Assembly: GCA_900767325.1 (NCBI GenBank)
Contig: CAAFYT010000071.1
Coordinates: forward strand, 1-8,738
Length of the DNA: 8,738 nucleotides
DNA from: Kiritimatiellia bacterium
GTDB lineage: Bacteria; Verrucomicrobiota; Kiritimatiellia; RFP12; UBA1067
Direction: 5' to 3'
Shown here piece after piece: positions 1 through 7,800 of the stretch. The position numbers and the translations under genes were made by a program. Under the pieces are notes generated by a model that saw only the letters and a list, made by a program, of their open reading frames with translations, was not told the origin of the DNA and ran no database searches. Position 1 is the stretch's first letter; every line of letters starts with the position of its first letter.

Positions 1-1769
1 AGGAGGACCTTGATGTCCATGTCGCTCGGCTTGTCGCCGAAACGGGGGTGGTTGAGGAGGAGCCCCACGCCGCCGGTCGCGACGCCGATGAACGCCACCG
101 GGCAGCGCTCGCGCGCGCAAAGCCGCTCGAAGAACGGCCGCGCCTCGGGCTTGAGCGCGAGGACGTAGCGCTCCTGCGCTTCGCAGCACCAGATTTCCAT
201 CGGGTTCATGCTGCGTTCCTCGTTGTGGACGTCACGCAGCTCGAAGCGCCCGCCAGTCGCCTCGACGAGTTCGGGGCAGCCGTTCGAAAGCCCGCCCGCG
301 CCGATGTCGTGGATGGAGAGAACGGGGTTCGCCTTTCCGAGGGCGGCGCACGCGTCGATCACGCCCTGGCAGCGCCGCTGCATCTCGGCGTTGCCGCGCT
401 GCACGGAGTTGAAGTCGAGCTGCTCCGAATTCGTGCCCGCCGTCATCGAGCTGGCCGCGCCGCCGCCAAGCCCGATGCGCATGGCGCTTCCGCCGATCTG
501 CACGATGAGCGAACCGGTCGGCACCGGCTTCTTCTCGACCTGGCTGCGGCGGATCGTTCCCATGCCGCCCGCGAGCATGATCGGCTTGTGGTAGCCGCGC
601 AGTTCGCCCGCCACAAGCCCCTCGTACGTGCGGAAGAACCCGCAGAGCTGCGGACGACCGAATTCGTTGCCGAAGGCCGCGCCGCCGATCGGCCCTTCGA
701 GCATGATCTTGAGCGGCGTTGCAAGCCGCGTCGGAAAGTCGGCGTAGATGCGCTCCCACGGCTGCGGATACCCCGGAATGTGCAGATCCGACACCATGAA
801 GCCGCAGATTCCCGCGACCGTGCGCGAGCCCTGACCCGTCGCCGCCTCGTCGCGGATCTCGCCGCCCACGCCCGTCGCCGCGCCGGGATAGGGCGAAATC
901 GCCGTCGGGTGGTTGTGCGTCTCGACCTTCATGAGCTGGTCGAGCTGATCGCGCCCGAACGAATAGCGTCTCGTTGCCGGATCGATCTCAAATAGATTCG
1001 TCTTGAAGCCCGCAACGACCGCGGAATTGTCCTTATAGGCCGAGAGCGTCTCGCGCGGGCGCTTCCGATGGGTGTTCTTGATCATCTCGAAAAGCGACTT
1101 TCCCTGCCGCTTTCCATTGATGATGAACTCCGCGCCGAAAATCTTGTGGCGGCAATGCTCCGAATTGACCTGGCCGAACATCACGAGCTCCGCATCGGTT
1201 GGATTGCGACCCTGCTCGGCGAAGCTCTTGGCAAGGTAGGCCATCTCGGGCTCGGAGATCGCAAGGCCGATCTCCTCGTTCGCTTCGCGGATGGCTTCGA
1301 CGCCCTTCGATAGCACATCATAAACACGGCCGGGTTGCGGCTCGGCGACGGCAAAAAGATCGCTGATGTCGGTGTAGAGCCCTTCCGTCATCCGATCGTA
1401 GAGGAGGGCCGTGGCGCGCTCGGGGAGTGCGGGCGAGACGATGTAGCGAACGCCGCGCTCCACACGCGCAAACGAGCCGAGCGAGCAGTTGCGAAAGATA
1501 TCCGTCGCCTTCGAGCTCCACGGCGAGATCGTTCCCTTGCGCGGGGTGACGTAGAAGTCGGCCGAAGTGCAAGGCCCGCTCGCATTCAAAAGCCGAGTCG
1601 CGCGCTCAAGGTCACGCGCGGAACACTCGTCTTTCGCGAGATCGAGGGCATAGACCCACTTCGCGTCGATCGAAACGCACGCGAGAGCGGGGTCTATTCG
1701 CGCGAGAGCGCTCTTGAGCGCATCCAGACGAAAGGACGAATAGGCATCCGAACCTAAAAGCAATATCAT
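1..1769 (-). CDS. purL: Phosphoribosylformylglycinamidine synthase (FGAM synthase), N-terminal 589 residues, truncated by the window edge
   Basis: Cytoplasmic enzyme of de novo purine synthesis that turns FGAR, glutamine and ATP into FGAM. The frame is open from the ATG at 1769 to base 1. The translation resembles the long single-chain (E. coli type, about 1300 residues) PurL throughout, as recalled from memory. The PurS-like N-terminal domain (about 1-110) contains TPRKGTISPWSSKATDI (75-91). After a linker, the synthase domain carries NSEHCRHKIF (202-211), KVETHNHPTAISP (281-293), GGEIRDE (302-308), GNEFGRP (367-373), GYHKPIMLAGG (392-402), GLGGGAASSM (433-442) and HDIGAGGLSN (487-496), the substrate and ATP/Mg site motifs of this family. 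The second half of the synthase and the C-terminal glutaminase domain should lie beyond the left edge. The ATG is chosen because the residues after it match the family's N-terminus (MILLLGSDAYSSFRL) and AAGGAG sits 10 bases upstream. One small oddity is WCCEAQERY (527-535), where E. coli has WCNESQERY. Own promoter just upstream; no purine neighbours visible. Confidence 0.97.
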   Translation of the reverse strand, partial: MILLLGSDAYSSFRLDALKSALARIDPALACVSIDAKWVYALDLAKDECSARDLERATRLLNASGPCTSADFYVTPRKGTISPWSSKATDIFRNCSLGSFARVERGVRYIVSPALPERATALLYDRMTEGLYTDISDLFAVAEPQPGRVYDVLSKGVEAIREANEEIGLAISEPEMAYLAKSFAEQGRNPTDAELVMFGQVNSEHCRHKIFGAEFIINGKRQGKSLFEMIKNTHRKRPRETLSAYKDNSAVVAGFKTNLFEIDPATRRYSFGRDQLDQLMKVETHNHPTAISPYPGAATGVGGEIRDEAATGQGSRTVAGICGFMVSDLHIPGYPQPWERIYADFPTRLATPLKIMLEGPIGGAAFGNEFGRPQLCGFFRTYEGLVAGELRGYHKPIMLAGGMGTIRRSQVEKKPVPTGSLIVQIGGSAMRIGLGGGAASSMTAGTNSEQLDFNSVQRGNAEMQRRCQGVIDACAALGKANPVLSIHDIGAGGLSNGCPELVEATGGRFELRDVHNEERSMNPMEIWCCEAQERYVLALKPEARPFFERLCARERCPVAFIGVATGGVGLLLNHPRFGDKPSDMDIKVL

Positions 1770-1777
1770 TTTGTCAT
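1766..1777 (-). other. Three-codon reading frame (Met-Thr-Lys-stop) overlapping the purL start
   Basis: Reading ATG ACA AAA TGA, its stop codon overlaps the purL ATG in the arrangement ATGA. The ATG lies only two bases after the Shine-Dalgarno AAGGAG, too close for efficient initiation, whereas the purL ATG has a spacing of 10 bases. It may be chance, or a minor competing start that hands ribosomes to purL. What is seen is the arrangement only; any role is inference. Confidence 0.25.
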
Positions 1778-1778
1778 T

Positions 1779-1796
1779 ACTCCTTGCAGTTGGAGT
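1779..1796 (-). promoter_or_regulatory. Small inverted repeat covering the purL Shine-Dalgarno
   Basis: ACTCC (1796-1792), eight bases, then GGAGT (1783-1779) are perfect reverse complements. The right arm contains the GGAG of the ribosome binding site. If transcription starts at or before 1796, the leader RNA could fold a 5-bp hairpin that partly hides the site. The stem is weak, and the predicted start (about 1796-1791) may exclude the left arm, so this may be coincidence. Confidence 0.3.
1780..1785 (-). promoter_or_regulatory. Ribosome binding site of purL
   Basis: AAGGAG on the minus strand, a strong match to the anti-Shine-Dalgarno sequence. It stands 10 bases before the ATG at 1769 and decides that start over the ATG at 1777, which would leave just two bases. 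Confidence 0.8.
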
Positions 1797-1800
1797 GTAT

Positions 1801-1809
1801 ATTATACCA
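1801..1809 (-). promoter_or_regulatory. Extended -10 promoter driving purL
   Basis: TGGTATAAT on the minus strand: a perfect TATAAT (1806-1801) preceded by the TG of an extended -10 element. No good -35 is found at 16-18 bases upstream (the bases there belong to the terminator stem, GGCAA-like), which fits an extended -10 promoter that does not need one. Transcription would begin near 1796-1791, giving a leader of roughly 22-27 bases before the purL ATG. It is well placed immediately after the terminator of the upstream gene. Confidence 0.7.
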
Positions 1810-1856
1810 AAAAACCACACTCTTTGCCGCTCGTCCGAAAGACGAGCGGCAAAGAG
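1809..1856 (-). terminator. Rho-independent terminator of the giant gene
   Basis: A perfect 16-bp inverted repeat (arms 1856-1841 and 1835-1820, minus-strand arm CTCTTTGCCGCTCGTC) with a 5-base TTTCG loop, followed on the minus strand by TGTGG and then six T (1814-1809). It begins 31 bases after the stop codon of the giant gene. The five non-T bases between stem and T-run are slightly atypical. There is no T-run on the plus-strand side, so it acts on minus-strand transcripts. The last T-run base is also the T of the purL extended -10 element. Confidence 0.82.
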
Positions 1857-1887
1857 CCCCGCGACGGCCATTTTGGACCGATGCGCC

Positions 1888-4800
1888 TTAGCGCAAGAAG
1901 ATCATCGTACCCGAGGCCTTCTGCGGCACAGCCACCCTGAGCGTGCCGGCCTCGTAGACGAGCTTGAGACCCTCGACCTGCTCGCCGTTGAGCGTAATCG
2001 TCTCGGGGAGCTCCGTCGGCTCCTCGACGAGTCCGGCAATGACGATGTCGCCATCCTGACCGATGATGTTCAGCGTCGCGCCGAAGGCCGCGTGCTCCGC
2101 CTCCCAGCCGCAGCCGGAGCGGATCGTCTTGCCGTCGGCAACGGTGATCTTGCTCTGCATCGTTGCGCCACCCTCGACCGCCGCATCGGCGATGTAGATC
2201 GGCCGACCTGTCGTCGCGCTGCCGTCGGTCGGATGCGTGCTCGCCTTCGACGTCAGCGCACCGGTGAACTCCGAGACGTCCTTGATGAACGCCTGGCAGG
2301 TCGAATTCGCCTTCGTCGAGTAATTGAACGTTCCGCTGCCCGTGAGAGCGTCGAAGGCATAGGAATAGCCGCCCGAGGAATCGACGACGTTGAGCGCCGC
2401 TTCGCCGTTCGGTCCATCCTCAAGCTCGAGCGAGCCCTGATTCACGCTGAGCGCCAACCAGCCCTGTACGTTGGTAAGCTTGACCTTCGAGTTCGCGTTA
2501 CGATAGGAACCGAAGTTCCATCCGCCGACGAAAGTGTCGGTTTCGCTCGGTACGTTCTTGATCCACACCGTACCCGTCCAATCCTCGCCGGCGAACGACC
2601 AGGTTGTTGGATGCTCACCGTCGCAGACGAGCGTACCCGCGCCGCGAATCTCGGATGCGAACGGAATCGTAATCGCGGAATCGACCGCCGTCTCGACGCC
2701 GTACGGAATAATCAGCACGTCGTTCGGCGACTCGTGAAGCGCGTCCTGCCCATCCTCGTCGGTGAAGACGGTGTCGTTTGTAACAAGCGTTGTACCCTCC
2801 TTCACGGTGAGCTGATGCGCCTGGACGTCGATCGTCATGCAGTAGCGCTTGAGCGTCTCGTCGTATCCGCCGCTCACGGTACGCTTGCCAACGGCGGCCG
2901 GCAACTTGATCGTGACCTTGCTGTCGTCGCGCTCCAAGACGATTCCTGTCAGCGGAATGGTCGTTGTCTCATAGACCATGGCAACAGGATAATCCGTATA
3001 GTCGAAGGTGATGTGGCCGTTGTCCGTGATCGTCGTCGGGCCGCCAGAAATGGACATCGCGCCGTATTCGATCGTGACGGGCGCATCAATTTCGGTCTGG
3101 CCTGCGTTTTCGGCCACGATTCCACCCTCGCCGGGCTTGAGCATGAGCGATCCCGGTGTGTACGGGCTCGTAGAGAACGAGATGTTCTCGTAGCTCTGGT
3201 CGTTCGGCAGATCGACCGTAACCACCGTTTCGACCCCATCGGCGATGGAGATATCCAACGCCGCGCCATCGTCTGGAATCTCAGCCATTTCGCCCGTCGA
3301 GGTCTTCGTCCAAGCATCGGCCGCAACCCACGTCTCTTCGGCTGCCGTAAACTCGCGCGCAAACTCGTTCTCGGAATGATACGGGAACTCGTTCGCCAGC
3401 GTGCGGATGGCGTTGTTGCCCAAGACGCCCTCGAAGATACGCACCGCCTGAATCGACGTGCCCTCAACATCCTTCACCTGCACGACGCCGCTATTCGCCG
3501 GATTGCCGTGAATCGAGCCGATCTGCAACTTAGGACCGAAGGCGATGCCTTCCGCCGTGTTCTCGTTCCAGTACGTGCCGTCGAGGTAGACCTTCACGTG
3601 ATTGTCCGCCGTCTTCACGAAGAGATAGCAGTGCGAGGCCTTGCGCGCATTCGGAACGGTCATCGTCGAAAGCACCTTGTAGTGATATTCGGCAACCGGA
3701 CGCGACACGCCCTGCCCAAGGCAATACACGACGAGCACTTCGTTCTCGCTCGTGCCGGCGATGAGCCCGATCCAGCCCGCGTTCTTCGTGCCGAAGGTAA
3801 TGAACGCACCTTCGTTCTGATTCGGCACAATGCCGGCAACCATGCACGTCCACTCATCCGGATACAGGATGTTCGCATTGTCCGGGAAGTAGGGGGTCGT
3901 CAGCGTCTTGAGCGCCGTGCCGTAGGTAAAGGACGGATCCTCCACGAAGCCATCCGCCGCGCTATGGTTGTTGTCCCATGTCAGTTCGTTCTCGTACTGG
4001 CCGACGCTCTTGAGCCCGTTGCCCTTGTCCTCGCCGTTGTCGAATGTCCAATCGTAGAGGCAGACCTTGCCGCTGACATCCGTATCGTAGCTGATCCGGA
4101 TGCCGCCGGAAACGACATCGACCTTCGCCTCGCGGATCGCACCCGTGCCGTCGGTCAGCACGACCTTCGGAACGACCGATTCCTCCGCGAGACGGATGAA
4201 GGCGACGCCATCGTCCTTGATCGATTCGGTGACGGCGAGCTCCGCGCTCGCATCGAGGAATTTGAAGGCCAGCGACCGGCTTTCGCCGATGTTGAATCCG
4301 CCGTTCTCGATCACCACGAGGCCATCGCCCGCGATGCCCTGAACGAAGTCGATGAACCCGTTCGCAACGAGCGTGCCGCCCTCTTGAACCGTGACGAGCC
4401 CCGTATAGACGAACGGATCATCCGGCATCTCATTCCCCTCGACCGTCAGCGTCGTGCCGCTCGGAATGGACATCGTCGGCGTGAAGTCCGTCTCACTCGT
4501 CACGACGAGGTTGAACGTCACGCCCTCCCGTTTGTCGAGCACGATCTCCTGGTTCTTCACCGCCTCGTCGAACGTCAGCGTCGCGTCTTCGACCGCCGTG
4601 ACCTTGCTCGGCGCATCCTCCTCGTAGTCGCCGAGCTTCCACTTGATTTCGCTCCAGCTCTCCTCGCCCGCGACCTCGCCGACGTTGAGAAGGTGCCACT
4701 TGGCGACGAGGTAGTCCTCAATCGCCTTGCGTTCCTCGATGGTGAGGGTGCGGTTGAAGGCCATCAGTTCGTAGAGCTTGCGCCCGCCGAGCCCTTCCGC

Positions 4801-7800
4801 GAAGCAATCGGCGCAGGAACTCTCGCTCATCTCCATCGTGATGACGCGGAAGCCCGTGCGGATGACGTCGTTGCTCCAGCTCACCGACTCGCCGTTGCAC
4901 CAGACCTCGTGGAACTTCGCGGACTCGGCATCGCCATACTCGCCGTTCGCTCCACGCGAGAAGTTCGTTGTGCCCTCGCCTTGCGCGGCAGTGTCGAGAT
5001 CGCCCAGGAGCCAGGCGTAATAATCCTGCTCGATGTCGACGACCTCGATCACCGTGACGAGATCGTTCGCACGCTCGAAGACGAGATCGCGCCCCGACCA
5101 AGTCGTGCCGAAGTCCAGGCACGGCCGCTTCTCCGCAGTCGAGTAGAACGGATTCTCCATGTCAACGCACTGCGCCGCACCACCCGCCGTGCCGAGATTG
5201 GCCCAGCCGTAGACCTTCTCCGCGCTGCCATCGGCGAACTCGACCGTCTCGGGGAGCGCCGCGTCGAAGTGAAGCTTCGCCTCGCCCAGGAGATCCTTCA
5301 TATCCGCGTAAAGCGACTTCGTCACGGTGAAGACGACCGTATTCCCTTCGATCGAGAAGTCGCCCTCGGTTCCGATCGGGAGCTTCTTGACGAACGCGAA
5401 GCCCTCCGGCATGACGTTCGCGGCCATCAGCGCGAACTTGGTGCCGACGGGATACTGACCGAAGAATTCGATCGAGATCGTCGGCTCACCCGCGAGGATC
5501 AGGCAGTCGCCCGTCGTCGTCAGCATCGCCTCGCCCGCGCCAAGGTTCGGGATTGGATTCTTGAACGCCGCGCCGCCCGTCGAATCGAAGGCCAGCGGCT
5601 GATTTCCGACATCCATCCGCTTCGCGACCTCCATGACCTTGGTGATCGCCTCAAGCGGCAGGTACATCACGTTCGCATCGCGAATCTCAATCTTGTCGGT
5701 TACATCTTCCCCTTCGGAATCGAGGATGCCAATCCCCGCCGGAACAGCCGGCTGCCCGTCGGCCAGAAAACCAATCTCGCCAAAGACGAACGATTCCGGC
5801 AACTGGATCATGCCGTAGGAGTTCGGGTCGATCTTTCCGGGAATCGGCAACTTGTCGGGATGGAATGTGCATTGCACGTTGTAAAGTCCCTTGAAGTCCG
5901 CCGGAAGCGCAACTAAAGCGCCTGCAATCGGGTCTCCGTAGATCGTCAGCGTGCCCGTGTAGTGCGAGGTGTCGCCCGCGATCGTCAGCTTGCCCTTGCC
6001 GCGCTGTTCGACGGCGATCTCGCCGCTCAGGCCCCGCGCATAGGTGAGATCGTAATCGCTCTCGAACGAGAGCCCCTTCAGAATCGTCAACTCCGCCGTG
6101 CCGGTCATCGAAACGCCCTCCTCCGTTCCCACGAGCTTGAGCGTACCGACCGTAAGCGGCTTGTTGAGGTCCAGCGCGCCGCCGGCGATCTCCAGCGTTG
6201 CATCCTCGCCCATCTCGCTGCCATTCGACTGATCGCCGCTCATCAGCGTTCCCTCGGCGACCGAAATCTTGCCCTCTCCCGAGACGGTGGTGTGGATGAG
6301 ATAGTAGGTTCCCGCGCCCGTCTTGGTGAGCGTAAAGCCGCCGAGGTCGATGAACGCCTCGTTGTAGCCCCGCGAAACCGAACCGAAGTTCGTTTCCGCG
6401 TCGATGGTCGAGTCGGCGGTGAGCGTGATGGAGTGGATCATCATCTGAGACGTGGCGATGTTGACCCGGCTGTTCTTCAGTATGCCGCCATCGAGCGTGA
6501 TCGACGGCTGCACGTTGCCGATCATGCCGTTGTAGTCCAAGGTCGCATCCTGCCGAACGGTAATCGCCGTCGTATTGCCGAATGCATAGGTTGCGCCTTC
6601 CTGCGCCTTCAGCGTTCCCTCGGCAACCGTGATCGCGCCGGCGAAGCTCTGCCCGAAGTTCACGAGCAGCGTTCCCGAACCCGTCTTCACGAACGTGCCC
6701 GAGCCGGAGATGGACTCCGACTCAAGCTCGTCCTCTCCATCGTATTCGTAGGTGAAGCCCGTCGCGCCGAAGGCGACGTTGAACGCCCGCGCGGAGGCGA
6801 GCGTCGCCGTGCCTTCGAAGCTCGACGAATCGATGCTCGCGCAACCGAGCCCGCCGTTATCCGCGATCGTGAACGCGAACGGCTCGCCCTCTTCGTTCGC
6901 CCCGCCGAGCAGGGAAATCTTCCCGACCGCGAACTCCAGCTCGCCTTCCTCGATCGTCAGCGTCGCGTTGCCCGCGATCGTCAGCTCGACCGGCGTCCCC
7001 ATCTCGGGCGCCCGGCCCTCCTCCCAATCGATGCCGCTCCAGTCCGTATCGCCCCAAATCGTCGCCCGCGCCGGCTCGTCCACCGGTCCGAGCAGGATGA
7101 TCGCCGCGATGCCGCCGCGCGCTCCGGACTTGTTGCCGCCCTGAATCTTGAGCGTTGTGTCTGTAAGACCAGAGAAGCGGATCACGTTCTCGCCGAGGAT
7201 CGGCGTCGGCTTCAGCGTGTGCCCCCAGTTGCTCGTTCCGCTCGTTGCCAAGCCGTCGCTCCCCGCATAGTAGCTCGTGCCGTTCACCGTTACGGGACGA
7301 AAACTCGTACTCCCTGTATCAGTCGCGCAGATGACATAGAGGTCATACGTCTCGAACGGAATGTTGGAGAGCGTAATCGTCGCACCATCGACACCGTCGT
7401 GCGCGCCATCATCGAGATAGCCCTTCAAATAGCCCTGCTGAACGCCTGTTCCATACGCCCAGAACTCCTTCGCGGCCCACGTCGCGCTGATCGTCGCGTT
7501 CGGGAGCATCGCGCCCAGCGAGGAGTTGTAGATCTTCGCCTTCAACGAACCAGTAACAGCCGTCGTATTGTTCCAACCCTTGCCGGGCGCCTCGATGCCC
7601 GCGATGCCGCAGGGCTCCTCGTCGCCCAGCTTTCCGGCCCCCGAATCGAAGTTGATCGCAACAAGGCAGCCCTTCTCGGGAAGCCACCCGTAGGTGACCT
7701 TGCCCGTCACGCCGCTGAAATCGTACTTCTCGAAATCGCTCGGCTCGCTCGCGCCCTTCAGCAAGAGGTCGCCGTCAAGAATGACCTTCAGCCCCGCGAA

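Noticed and set aside
232..759. A 175-codon minus-strand frame within purL
   Set aside because: Out of phase with purL, and its translation is Arg/Ala-rich low-complexity. The purL frame fully explains the region.
48..995. A 315-codon plus-strand open frame antisense to purL
   Set aside because: Arg/Ala-rich shadow with no family resemblance. The minus frame matches PurL motif for motif across the same bases.
1857..1887. Possible extra hairpin (GGTCC and GGCC arms) between the stop codon and the terminator
   Set aside because: Only four pairs including a wobble; too weak to report as structure.
1771..5916. A 1381-codon open frame on the plus strand, antisense to the giant gene and running across the intergenic gap
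   Set aside because: Its translation is Arg/Asp/His/Leu-rich with no domain, as expected from reading the opposite strand of GC-rich codons. It crosses the terminator and promoter, while the minus frame has PATR, LamG and signal-peptide features. Its length reflects avoidance of TTA, CTA and TCA codons in the real gene.
6750..7150. Plus-strand 130-codon frame (Ser/Pro/Ala-rich) as a possible small gene
   Set aside because: Fully antisense to coding sequence and without a ribosome binding site that I could recognise; composition is a mirror of the beta-strand repeats.
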